Of a stretch of DNA of 64,000 nt, positions 18,521-30,263 are shown piece by piece. The stretch is from Sulfuriflexus mobilis. GTDB lineage: Bacteria > Pseudomonadota > Gammaproteobacteria > AKS1. The stretch's first letter is position 1. Every line of letters starts with the position of its first letter. The notes below the pieces were generated by a model. The model saw nothing but the letters and a program-made list of their open reading frames with translations, had not been told where the DNA came from and did no database searches. A program made the translations under genes and the position numbers. Where the stretch lies: the NCBI RefSeq assembly GCF_003967195.1, contig NZ_AP018725.1, forward strand, positions 62,001 through 126,000. The letters run 5' to 3'.

Positions 18521-18534
18521 TTGATCAAGGTCAA
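18521..18534. promoter_or_regulatory. FNR/Dnr box upstream of dnr
   Basis: TTGATCAAGGTCAA matches the FNR/Dnr consensus TTGAT-N4-ATCAA with one mismatch. It lies 25 bases before the dnr ATG, so it may support autoregulation (or repression), or act on the divergent thioredoxin-like gene. Confidence 0.65.
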
Positions 18535-18559
18535 GTCATTAATTACATAGAATGAATTT

Positions 18560-19243
18560 ATGCAATACGACAAAACTATATTAGACGAGTTTCAACATAT
18601 TCCTCTATTCGAAGCATTGGATGATTCGCAGCTTGAGGAAATACTTGCAACGACGCTGAAAATTTCCTTGCCTGCCAAGACAACTTTATTTGAAAGGGGC
18701 GCGCGGGCAGAACACTTTTATATGGTACATAGCGGGCAGATAAAGCTATTTTGTCTATCACCCCAAGGCGATGAAAAGGTAATGGAAATCCTGTACCCAA
18801 AACAAACTTTTGCAGAAGCGGTAATGTTTATGCCTGGGCATGTTTACCCCGTCAGTGCCGAGGCCATCGCAAATAGTGAAGTTTTCCGCTTTGATATGAG
18901 CTTGTTCCACAGAATACTAAAAGAGTCACAAGAAAGTTGTTTTCGGTTATTAGGTATTATGAGCATGCACTTACATGCAAAGATTAGTGATATCAATAAT
19001 CTCACCTTACATAATGCGACATATCGCTTGATTGTCTATTTATTGGGGCAATTGCCGGCCGATGCGGCAACATTATCCGATATTCATTTAAGTACCCCTA
19101 AAAACATTATTGCTTCACGGCTATCAATTAAGCCAGAGACTTTTTCCCGCATCCTGCTGCAATTAAGCAAGCAGAACCTGATAAAAACCCACGATAATGA
19201 TATTACCTTACTGGATGTTGACGGCCTGCGAGCCTTGTTATAG
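18560..19243 (+). CDS. dnr: Crp/Fnr family regulator, Dnr/NnrR type
   Basis: A 227-residue protein with a cyclic-nucleotide-binding-like sensor domain (about 14-120), a dimer helix and a C-terminal winged helix. The recognition helix has E193-TF-S196-R197, the ExxSR pattern that reads TTGAT half-sites. The N-terminal Cys cluster used by Fnr for its Fe-S centre is absent, which favours a Dnr-type NO-responsive regulator. It stands at the head of the nor-nir cluster, where three matching boxes occur. The exact ligand (heme-NO in Dnr) is inferred. Confidence 0.88.
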   Translation: MQYDKTILDEFQHIPLFEALDDSQLEEILATTLKISLPAKTTLFERGARAEHFYMVHSGQIKLFCLSPQGDEKVMEILYPKQTFAEAVMFMPGHVYPVSAEAIANSEVFRFDMSLFHRILKESQESCFRLLGIMSMHLHAKISDINNLTLHNATYRLIVYLLGQLPADAATLSDIHLSTPKNIIASRLSIKPETFSRILLQLSKQNLIKTHDNDITLLDVDGLRALL

Positions 19244-19321
19244 CTGAATCCTTATATATCCGCCCCTGCAAGCCCAGAATTTAGCCATTTATCTGCATCC
19301 TCTCAGGTTTGGGTAAGGTAC

Positions 19322-19335
19322 TTGATATAGATCAA
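19322..19335. promoter_or_regulatory. FNR/Dnr box upstream of norC
   Basis: TTGATATAGATCAA is a perfect TTGAT-N4-ATCAA palindrome 90 bases before norC. Its position suits activation of a norCB promoter with its start about 19370. Confidence 0.82.
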
Positions 19336-19425
19336 GGCTGTTACCTTGCTACTATGAGTAAATCAGGCTATTAGATTTGGCTATAAACTTTACGTATATA
19401 GAGTCAGGGGATAAGGGAGTCAGTC

Positions 19426-21253
<1,828 letters not shown>

Positions 21254-21269
21254 ACATAACTGGATTAAC

Positions 21270-21294
21270 CCGGGGCCATTCTTTATGGCCCCGG
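21270..21294 (+). promoter_or_regulatory. Intercistronic hairpin norB-norQ
   Basis: The 10-bp perfect stem CCGGGGCCAT/ATGGCCCCGG with loop TCTTT has no following T run, so it is more likely an RNA-stabilising or partial attenuating structure than a full terminator. A smaller hairpin CAGGTG/CACCTG occurs at 21343-21361. Confidence 0.6.
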
Positions 21295-21452
21295 TGTTAG
21301 TAATCAATGCCCCAATCAGGTCCTAATCTCAAAAATATCTTCCAGGTGAATTTTCCACCTGAATAATTATTTTTGCAGAATTAACAGCCGGTTATTGTAG
21401 TGATTGAGTGTAATAATGTATCTATGGATAGGTATTTCATAGGGGAAGCCTG

Positions 21453-22274
21453 ATGGCAGATTCGGCAAAAGAGGTAACGGCAGTGTCTGAGACGCAGGCT
21501 GCGCCGTATTATTTATCAACTGGAAACGAAGAAGCCCTGTTCGAGCATGCCTGGCAACACCAATTACCCGTACTGATTAAAGGCCCTACAGGTTGTGGCA
21601 AGACCCGTTTTATTCGCTATATGGCAGAAAAATTGGGGCGTCCACTTTATACCGTTGCCTGTCATGATGATTTGACGGCCGCTGATTTAGTGGGTCGTCA
21701 TCTTATCGGCGAGGGCTCGACCTACTGGGTAGATGGCCCGTTGACCCGTGCAGTGCGTGAAGGGGGGATTTGTTATCTGGATGAAGTGGTTGAGGCTCGA
21801 AAGGATACCACCGTTGTGTTACATCCACTCTCAGATGACCGGCGAATATTACCGATAGAGCGTACCGGCGAAACCCTCGAGGCATCACCGGACTTTATGC
21901 TGGTGGTCTCGTATAACCCGGGATACCAGAACTTGCTCAAGGGAATGAAACCCAGTACCCGGCAGCGATTTGTTTCAATGCGGTTTTCCTACCCAGGGCC
22001 CAAAAAGGAACAGGCCATTATTCTGGCTGAAACCGGTATCACCGAGCATCGGGCCAAGCAGCTGGTGTCATTGGCGAATGCACTTAGGGCCTTAAAGGAT
22101 CATGACCTGGAGGAAAGTGCCAGTACCCGCTTATTGGTCTATACGGCAACCCTTATCAAAGGTGGGTTTGACCCGGTAGAGGCCTGCCGGGCGGCATTGG
22201 TTGAACCCCTGACCGATGATGAAGAAACTGTTAATGCCTTAATGGAAGTGGTCTATGCCACGTTTGGCCGCTGA
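21453..22274 (+). CDS. norQ: NorQ/CbbQ-type MoxR AAA+ ATPase
   Basis: A 273-residue AAA+ protein of the CbbQ/NirQ/NorQ group. Walker A is GPTGCGKT (44-51) and Walker B is CYLDE (107-111); a sensor region follows. With NorD it is needed to activate NO reductase, probably by helping insert or arrange the non-heme iron. An AGGGGA ribosome site precedes the ATG. It starts about 200 bases after norB and overlaps the next gene by 20 bases. Confidence 0.93.
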   Translation: MADSAKEVTAVSETQAAPYYLSTGNEEALFEHAWQHQLPVLIKGPTGCGKTRFIRYMAEKLGRPLYTVACHDDLTAADLVGRHLIGEGSTYWVDGPLTRAVREGGICYLDEVVEARKDTTVVLHPLSDDRRILPIERTGETLEASPDFMLVVSYNPGYQNLLKGMKPSTRQRFVSMRFSYPGPKKEQAIILAETGITEHRAKQLVSLANALRALKDHDLEESASTRLLVYTATLIKGGFDPVEACRAALVEPLTDDEETVNALMEVVYATFGR

Positions 22275-22677
22275 AAATAACAACCTGCCCCCATCAGATG
22301 AAAAACCGGGGCAGGGTTTGGCAACCGTTGCAGAACTATTGTATCTGTTTAACCTGCTATTGTTGCCAGGCATTGCTTTTATTATTCTGTTGCTTGTTTA
22401 TATGCGTTATCGCAACACCTCTCCACCATTGGCTGTCTGCCACCTGCGTCAAACAGTATCGGCCAGCATATGGGCTGGTGTAATGCTGGTGCTGGTCAAT
22501 GCATTAATCATCCTGCTCGGCGGCTATGATTCCCCCTCAACCTGGATAGTCGTAATCCTTTATTTCACAACCATTCATGCGACACTGATTTTGCTTGGCA
22601 GCCTCGGGTTGGCTAAGGCCATGGCAAATAAGCATTATCATTTTCCATTGATTGGGCGTAGTTGTTCGGGGGAGTAG
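22255..22677 (+). CDS. Small membrane protein of the nor cluster, unknown function
   Basis: A 140-residue protein with about three or four hydrophobic segments (AELLYLFNLLLLPGIAFIIL, SASIWAGVMLVLVNALIILL, WIVVILYFTTIHATLILLGS). The N-terminus is hydrophilic (MPRLAAENNNLPPSDEKPGQ) and no cofactor motif stands out. Its start lies inside the end of norQ (20-base overlap), and the polyferredoxin gene begins five bases after its stop, so translation of the three is probably coupled. It is in the place occupied by other small accessory genes (such as norE or norF) in other clusters, but I see no clear sequence identity to them. Confidence 0.8.
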   Translation: MPRLAAENNNLPPSDEKPGQGLATVAELLYLFNLLLLPGIAFIILLLVYMRYRNTSPPLAVCHLRQTVSASIWAGVMLVLVNALIILLGGYDSPSTWIVVILYFTTIHATLILLGSLGLAKAMANKHYHFPLIGRSCSGE

Positions 22678-22682
22678 GTATA

Positions 22683-23648
22683 ATGAACTCCTGTTCTTCA
22701 TGTGCATCGGCAACCACATCTGAATCAAAAGAGGCAATTGCTCCCCGTTTGCAGCTGAGACGACGTTTATTTCAGAGCAGTTTCTTCATCTTTTTCATCT
22801 TTGCGCCTGTACTCGACATATTCAGACTGGATTTGACACTGGGTCATTTTATCTTCTTTGGATATAACTGGACGCTGGGCCTGGATCCGCTGCTGGCAGG
22901 AGAAGCAAGCTCGCTCGAGGCGGTATCCAATATCATTGTACGTGGATTTTTACCCCTATTAGGGGTTGTGCTGGCTTTCGGCTGGACCTCATGGAAATAT
23001 GGCCGTCTTTACTGTGGCTGGTTATGCCCGCATTTTTCGGTAGTGGAAATGGTTAACGGCCTGATGCGGCGTGCCAGTGGGAAGCTCAGCATTTGGGACA
23101 GACAGAAACTATCAAGGCAACGCCCCGATGGGCAGATAGTCGAGACAAATAACCGATACTGGTGGCTGGTGTTTATCGCCGTTGTGGGGTTTGCTTTTTT
23201 ATGGGCTGTGGTCTTTCTGACGTATTTATTACCGCCAAAAGAGATTTATCATAATCTTCTGAATTTGAGTTTAACGCGTAATCAAATGCTGTTCATTAGC
23301 GTGGCAACGTTGTTACTCAGCATCGAGTTCATGTTTGCCCGTCACCTGTTTTGTCGCTTTGCCTGTGCTGTAGGGGTTTTTCAGAGCCTGGTATGGATGG
23401 CCAACAAACACGCGATGGTTGTCAGTTTTGAGCGCCAGAGTGCAGCGGACTGCCTGGGTTGTCATCATGCCTGTGAAGATGAATGCCCTATGCGCCTTAA
23501 ACCCCGATCTATTAAACGACGTATGTTCAACTGTACCGAGTGCGCACGATGTCTTGTTGCCTGTGAACAGGTGCAGTCAGAGAAAAGCAGGCCCTCATTG
23601 CTAAAGTGGCAAGATGGGCAATCTGCATTGCAGGAAAGTGACCGCTAA
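22683..23648 (+). CDS. Membrane polyferredoxin (CcoG/NapH-like) in the nor cluster
   Basis: A 321-residue membrane protein with several helices and Fe-S motifs. The membrane part has YCGWLCPH and FCRFACAVG, the two CxxxC(P) motifs typical of NapH/CcoG/NosR proteins. The C-terminal part has two ferredoxin-type clusters: CLGC-x3-C-x3-CP, and CTEC-x2-C-x3-C. It could pass electrons from the quinone pool or cytoplasm to a periplasmic target, or assist metal delivery. CcoG reduces Cu(II) in other systems. The function in nor clusters is not established. Translation overlaps norD at TAATG. Confidence 0.87.
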   Translation: MNSCSSCASATTSESKEAIAPRLQLRRRLFQSSFFIFFIFAPVLDIFRLDLTLGHFIFFGYNWTLGLDPLLAGEASSLEAVSNIIVRGFLPLLGVVLAFGWTSWKYGRLYCGWLCPHFSVVEMVNGLMRRASGKLSIWDRQKLSRQRPDGQIVETNNRYWWLVFIAVVGFAFLWAVVFLTYLLPPKEIYHNLLNLSLTRNQMLFISVATLLLSIEFMFARHLFCRFACAVGVFQSLVWMANKHAMVVSFERQSAADCLGCHHACEDECPMRLKPRSIKRRMFNCTECARCLVACEQVQSEKSRPSLLKWQDGQSALQESDR

Positions 23649-25555
23649 TGGCACTCAGGGCACCGAGGGCATTACAAGTTATACACCGCCTGGTAGAACT
23701 GGAAGAGCATGTTGGTACCTTATGGCATCGTTTGGTAACGCAAACAGCAACGCAACGTTATCCTGATGCGGCGGTATATCTGGAAGATGTGCGACGTAGT
23801 GTTGGTGTGCTGTTTCGAGCTATGGGTGGCGATGGTGGTCTCAAGATAGCATCGACACCGGCCACAGAATACGGTGCGCAACGTACCTGGTTGCAACGCA
23901 TTGCCGGTACGAATAAGCATGTGGAGCTGGCCTGGCGTAATGAATCATCATTAAATCTTCCGGCCTGTATTGATGTATTTGCCAAACAGGAACTAAACCA
24001 TGATCTGTATTTGTGGCTGGCTGCACTGGCATCGGCAGATGGTGGCATCAGGCAAGAGCAGAATGACTGGATTAATTATAACCAGTGGTTGAGTTGCAAG
24101 GTATTAAAACGCTTTCCGGGCCTGATAAACCGTTATCAACGTCTGGTCGAGGCGCAGTTGGCATTACGACCCGATGTGAGAAATTTAACTACTGATGCCG
24201 CCAAACTGGAACTCGCTATCCAGCATGCTTTAGAGCATCCGGGGCAGGCAAGAGCCTTACCCGATCTATCAAAGCCTCCACGTTATCTACCGCAGCCCGT
24301 TTTCCTGTGGCTGCATCCCTCACCGCCGCTGTCTGCAACGGCTTCAACCTTACCCCAGGATGATGAAGCTATGCCCGAGGCTAATGGAGAGGTTATTGAC
24401 CCACAGGAACAACGTCGCTATCGGGCGGAAAAAGTCGATATGCCTGATGGTAAAAACGGCCTGGTACTGGATCGATTTGAAAATATATTCAGCTGGGCCG
24501 AATACATCAAGGTTGATCGTAGCACGGACGAGGATGAAGACCTGGAATCAGCAGAAGATACGGCAAAAGACCTTGAACAGCTGAGCGTCGCACGTGACAG
24601 TAAAACCACGGCAAAACGCATACGGTTTGACCTTGATCTACCATCGGCTGAGAGTGATGACAGCCCCTTGGGGGAAGGTATCCTGTTACCAGAATGGGAT
24701 TACCGAAAAGGTGAATTAATCAAAGACTATTGCTGCCTGCAGCCAATGATTGCCGATACAGCGGAGGCAATAGAATTACCCACAGCATTGCGTAGCACAG
24801 CAAAGCGGCTTCGCAGTCAGTTTGAAGCACTGGTTCCATCACGGATCTGGTATCGCGGCCAGCAGGAAGGCAGTGAAATTGATCTCGATGCTTACCTTGA
24901 TTTTATTACTGAGCAAAAACAGACGCGGGCAATTGCCGAGCAGGGTATGTACCGTGAATTCCGTGGCGGGATACGTGACCTGGCCTGTTTATTACTTGCG
25001 GATCTGTCACTCTCAACCGACTCCTGGGTAAATAATCATGCAAGGGTTATTGATGTAGTACGTGATAGCCTGTTGTTATTTGCCGAGGCACTTTCGGCCA
25101 CGGGTGATCAATTTGCCATGTATGGATTTTCATCACGTTATCGGCAACATATTCGTTTTCATACCTTAAAGACATTTAACGAAGCGCATAACAATATTTC
25201 GCGTGGCCGTATTAATGCCATCAGGCCAGGTTTTTATACTCGCATGGGTGCGGCAATCCGGCAGGCAAGTGAGATACTAAGTAAGCAACCCGCCAGCCAG
25301 CAATTATTATTATTGCTCACTGATGGCAAGCCCAATGACCTGGATCAGTATGATGGGCGTTATGGTATTGAAGACACACGCATGGCGTTGATTGAGGCAC
25401 GTCGCCGAGGCCTGCAGCCATTTTGTGTGACCATTGACGAAAAGGCAGGCGATTATTTACCCTATATGTTTGGCGCGGATAATTATGTAGTGATACGTAA
25501 ACCCTCTGAACTGCCACGTGAATTACCTTTGTTGTATGCGCGACTCACGCATTAG
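23648..25555 (+). CDS. norD: NorD-like von Willebrand factor A protein
   Basis: A 635-residue protein with a C-terminal vWA domain. The MIDAS motif is DLSLS from D452, and a later LLLTDGKPND segment completes the domain. The N-terminal part is helical and lacks a clear family motif. NorD works with the NorQ AAA+ ATPase as a chaperone pair that activates NO reductase. The start overlaps the stop of the upstream polyferredoxin gene. An acidic stretch near 290-320 (DEDEDLESAED) is notable. Confidence 0.92.
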   Translation: MALRAPRALQVIHRLVELEEHVGTLWHRLVTQTATQRYPDAAVYLEDVRRSVGVLFRAMGGDGGLKIASTPATEYGAQRTWLQRIAGTNKHVELAWRNESSLNLPACIDVFAKQELNHDLYLWLAALASADGGIRQEQNDWINYNQWLSCKVLKRFPGLINRYQRLVEAQLALRPDVRNLTTDAAKLELAIQHALEHPGQARALPDLSKPPRYLPQPVFLWLHPSPPLSATASTLPQDDEAMPEANGEVIDPQEQRRYRAEKVDMPDGKNGLVLDRFENIFSWAEYIKVDRSTDEDEDLESAEDTAKDLEQLSVARDSKTTAKRIRFDLDLPSAESDDSPLGEGILLPEWDYRKGELIKDYCCLQPMIADTAEAIELPTALRSTAKRLRSQFEALVPSRIWYRGQQEGSEIDLDAYLDFITEQKQTRAIAEQGMYREFRGGIRDLACLLLADLSLSTDSWVNNHARVIDVVRDSLLLFAEALSATGDQFAMYGFSSRYRQHIRFHTLKTFNEAHNNISRGRINAIRPGFYTRMGAAIRQASEILSKQPASQQLLLLLTDGKPNDLDQYDGRYGIEDTRMALIEARRRGLQPFCVTIDEKAGDYLPYMFGADNYVVIRKPSELPRELPLLYARLTH

Positions 25556-25637
25556 TTAATTATGAATATTAAAGAATTACTCATGCTACGCACTGATGTC
25601 TAAAATTAAATGATCATTTTCATTGTATGGTGAAACA

Positions 25638-27134
25638 TTGAAAGAATATCTACACAAAGTCCGAAACCTGGCAATCATCTTTATATTACTGATTGTCAGC
25701 GGGCAGGTTGCTGCTGCGGGAATTCAGGATCATTTTCCATTAATCCAGAAATTCTTTCCAGAAGCTGATGGTGTTGGTGATCTTGAAGGCCAACCAGCAT
25801 CTGCTGCGGTACTTAAAGGCTCGAATGTCCTGGGTTATGTCTATTACACAGATGATGTTATAAAAATTCCCGCCTACTCAGGTAAACCAATACGAACCCT
25901 GGTTGGTTTTGATATAGAGGGCAAGATCGTGGGGTTGAAGATAGTACACCACGAGGAACCTATTCTTGTGGTGGGTATATCCGATGCGGATTTACAGGCG
26001 TTCATAGATCAGTATCTAAATAAATATGTTAATGACAAAATAAAAGTTGGTGGCAGGGATCGAGATGGATATAAATCGATTGATTCCATCAGCGGTGCAA
26101 CCATTACGGTTATGGTGCTTAATGCGACGATAAATCAATCAATGCGTAAAGTCGCAGAGGCACGTGGCCTGTTGAGTCTCGACGGTGAAATATTGGCCCA
26201 GACGAAAGCATTTGATGAAGAACCAATTTGGATTTATGTCTGGCGCGGCAAAGTGTTCCAGATTTCAGTTTTAATTCTTGGTCTGGCCGTATTGATGCTG
26301 ATTCTGGTTATGCAGGACTGGATTGCACAGCACCCAACTTTTTTAATCTATTTGCGTACTGGATTCCTCATCTACACGGTAGTCTTTATTGGCTGGTATT
26401 CGCTGGCACAACTTTCAATTGTCAATATCTTTACCTTTGTTAATTCTTTTATGCATGGTTTCAGCTGGGATAATTTTCTTATTGACCCGATGATGTTTCT
26501 TTTATGGGGCTTTGTTGCAGTCACGGTTCTATTGTGGGGCCGTGGCGTGTATTGCGGCTGGCTTTGCCCTTTTGGCGCCATGCAGGAATTGATTTTTCGT
26601 ATTACGGAGCGTTGTAAGTGCCCAACATTCGAATTCCCTGAAGTCGTGCATGAACGTTTATGGGCGATTAAATATATTATTTTGCTGGGATTATTTGCAG
26701 TATCGATGCAGTCATTGGTTATGGCGGAAAAACTGGCTGAAGTAGAACCTTTTAAAACCGCGGTAACATTACGCTTTGCCCGGGAATGGAGTTATGTGCT
26801 CTATGCTGCTGGATTGTTATTGATATCTGCATTTAATCGAAAATTTTATTGTCGCTATGTTTGCCCGCTTGGGGCGGCACTAACGTTCCCGTCTAAATTT
26901 CGAATTTTTGAGTGGCTACGACGCTACAAAGAATGTGGGCGACCCTGCCAGATCTGCAGAAATGAATGTGAAGTCCGCGCCATACGCTCAACTGGTGAGA
27001 TTAATGCCAATGAATGCCATTATTGTCTGGATTGCCAGGTCACCTACTGGAATGCCTATAAATGCCCACCGCTGGCAGAAAAACGTAAAAAAAGAGAACG
27101 TACCAGTAAATTGAGTGAGTCTATGCAGAAATAA
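25638..27134 (+). CDS. nirI: NirI/NosR family membrane flavoprotein, short form
   Basis: A 498-residue polytopic protein. A signal peptide (to about AAAG) is followed by a periplasmic FMN-binding domain with the flavinylation motif DSISGAT near 155, several membrane helices, then YCGWLCP and YCRYVCP, and a ferredoxin-like end (CGRPCQICRNEC and CHYCLDC). NosR and NirI are usually near 700 residues; here the periplasmic stretch between the FMN domain and the helices is much shorter. Because it directly precedes nirS and no nos genes occur here, NirI is favoured over NosR. The start is uncertain: TTG at 25638 has a GGTGA box, TTG at 25623 is the alternative. Confidence 0.85.
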   Translation: MKEYLHKVRNLAIIFILLIVSGQVAAAGIQDHFPLIQKFFPEADGVGDLEGQPASAAVLKGSNVLGYVYYTDDVIKIPAYSGKPIRTLVGFDIEGKIVGLKIVHHEEPILVVGISDADLQAFIDQYLNKYVNDKIKVGGRDRDGYKSIDSISGATITVMVLNATINQSMRKVAEARGLLSLDGEILAQTKAFDEEPIWIYVWRGKVFQISVLILGLAVLMLILVMQDWIAQHPTFLIYLRTGFLIYTVVFIGWYSLAQLSIVNIFTFVNSFMHGFSWDNFLIDPMMFLLWGFVAVTVLLWGRGVYCGWLCPFGAMQELIFRITERCKCPTFEFPEVVHERLWAIKYIILLGLFAVSMQSLVMAEKLAEVEPFKTAVTLRFAREWSYVLYAAGLLLISAFNRKFYCRYVCPLGAALTFPSKFRIFEWLRRYKECGRPCQICRNECEVRAIRSTGEINANECHYCLDCQVTYWNAYKCPPLAEKRKKRERTSKLSESMQK

Positions 27135-27208
27135 TATATTGATATATATAGTTATTTATATATGTAGGGATTTTTTTATTTTTTCCGCGCCTCCTCAGGT
27201 TTTCTCGC

Positions 27209-27222
27209 TTGACCTATATCAA
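27209..27222. promoter_or_regulatory. FNR/Dnr box upstream of nirS
   Basis: TTGACCTATATCAA matches TTGAT-N4-ATCAA with one mismatch, 84 bases before nirS. It follows an AT-rich hairpin and T-rich stretch after nirI, so nirS probably has its own Dnr-dependent promoter. Confidence 0.75.
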
Positions 27223-27284
27223 GGAACTTCTGAAATATAAGTAATAGTTTTCCAAACATAGGGGATTGATATTTCTAACCATAA

Positions 27285-29030
<1,746 letters not shown>

Positions 29031-29049
29031 ACGTAACTGAAGCTGGATT

Positions 29050-29073
29050 GGCGGGGGGATTACTCTCCCCGCC
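29050..29073 (+). terminator. Intercistronic hairpin/attenuator after nirS
   Basis: A 10-bp stem (GGCGGGGGGA/TCTCCCCGCC, one G-U pair) with loop TTAC is followed by TATTCTT. It may partly end the nirS transcript or protect its 3' end, giving more NirS than heme d1 enzymes. Confidence 0.55.
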
Positions 29074-29104
29074 TATTCTTAAGTCGCAGGCCAGAGGCAA
29101 TGTA

Positions 29105-29905
29105 ATGAATCAGTCAAAAAAAGTGTATCTGGTAGGAACCGGGCCTGGAGACCCTGAATTATTAACCGTTAAGGCTTTGCGTTTATTGCAAAATGCTGAT
29201 GTGGTTATTTATGACCGACTGGTATCCGAAGCCATCCTGGAGCAGATCCCAGCAGGCGTTAGCCGGATTTATGTTGGCAAGAAGTCAGGCAATCACACCT
29301 TGCCACAAGACGAAATTAATCAATTATTATTAAATCTGGCAGAAGGCCAGCGCAGTATAGTTCGCTTAAAAGGGGGCGACCCTTTTATCTTTGGACGGGG
29401 TAGTGAAGAAGCCTTGTCACTAGCAAAACATGGTATCGCATATGAAGTTGTACCCGGTATAACGGCCGCATCTGCCTGCACGACATATGCGGGTATCCCG
29501 CTTACACATCGCGGACTGGCACAGGGGGTGCAGATTGTTACGGGGCATAGTCAGGCAGGTCAAGCCCTTGAACTGGATTGGGCGGTCCTGGCCGACTCGA
29601 ATAAAACAATCGTTATTTATATGGGTCTGGCAAATATCGATTTAATTACCAGTAAGCTGATGGATGCAGGTCTGGATGCGAATATTCCTGCTGCAGCTAT
29701 CCAGAATGGTACTACAGCACGCCAGCAGCGGGTATTATCGACCTTGTCTTTGCTATCAGCCGATGTAAAAAAAGCAATGTTACAACCACCTGTTATTTTC
29801 GTCATTGGCAAGGTTGTTTCACTCGCCAGGGAACTAGACTGGTTTGAGACTGAAGACGCTATGAGCGATTATTTTGCAGACAGGAATCAAAGTCTGCATG
29901 GCTAG
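29105..29905 (+). CDS. nirE: Uroporphyrinogen-III C-methyltransferase, NirE
   Basis: A 266-residue SAM-dependent methyltransferase that turns uroporphyrinogen III into precorrin-2, the first step of the siroheme/heme d1 branch. Motifs are VGTGPGDPELL near the N-terminus, RLKGGDPFIFGRGSEE, and VVPGITAASA. It lacks the CysG-type dehydrogenase/chelatase part. Position directly after nirS and before the heme d1 genes supports NirE rather than a cobalamin or siroheme gene. The start is ATG at 29105, not the upstream frame start. Confidence 0.93.
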   Translation: MNQSKKVYLVGTGPGDPELLTVKALRLLQNADVVIYDRLVSEAILEQIPAGVSRIYVGKKSGNHTLPQDEINQLLLNLAEGQRSIVRLKGGDPFIFGRGSEEALSLAKHGIAYEVVPGITAASACTTYAGIPLTHRGLAQGVQIVTGHSQAGQALELDWAVLADSNKTIVIYMGLANIDLITSKLMDAGLDANIPAAAIQNGTTARQQRVLSTLSLLSADVKKAMLQPPVIFVIGKVVSLARELDWFETEDAMSDYFADRNQSLHG

Positions 29906-30263
29906 TCTAAATATGAAAATCTTAAGACTATGCCTTTCGATCATGATGACGTCACTGTTATGTAGCCCGGTTTATTCCGCAGACAGTCATACTAACGACT
30001 ATCAGTCATTATCCAAACAGAGGCGTGAAGAATTACACAACCTTCTTCTCCAGGACTGTGGTTCCTGCCATGGTATGACAATGAAGGGCGGCTTAGGTCC
30101 GGCATTGACACCGGATGCGCTCAGTAACAAATCTCGGCAGATGATTGAGGCGACGATATTATATGGGCGGCCGGGGACGCCAATGCCACCCTGGAATACA
30201 TTATTAACCAAAGAAGAAGTGCGATGGTTAGTTGATACATTATATTCGGGTATAGCGCCATGA
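29898..30263 (+). CDS. nirC: Monoheme cytochrome NirC (cytochrome c55X type)
   Basis: A 121-residue periplasmic cytochrome with a signal peptide ending near VYSA, and heme motif C54-GS-C57-H58. The Met in PGTPMPPWNTLL is a candidate axial ligand. NirC is a small cytochrome in nir operons that can donate electrons for heme d1 formation or to NirS. The ATG overlaps the nirE stop codon; AGGAA lies 11 bases upstream. The stop overlaps nirF start as ATGA. Confidence 0.88.
   Translation: MASLNMKILRLCLSIMMTSLLCSPVYSADSHTNDYQSLSKQRREELHNLLLQDCGSCHGMTMKGGLGPALTPDALSNKSRQMIEATILYGRPGTPMPPWNTLLTKEEVRWLVDTLYSGIAP

Noticed and set aside
25638-27134. nosR as the gene name
   Set aside because: No nosZ/DFYL genes nearby, the protein is short and lies directly before nirS, so NirI-like is preferred.
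27145-27185. Rho-independent terminator after nirI
   Set aside because: The hairpin is only A/T pairs with an irregular T-rich tail; termination is possible but too weak to list as a feature.
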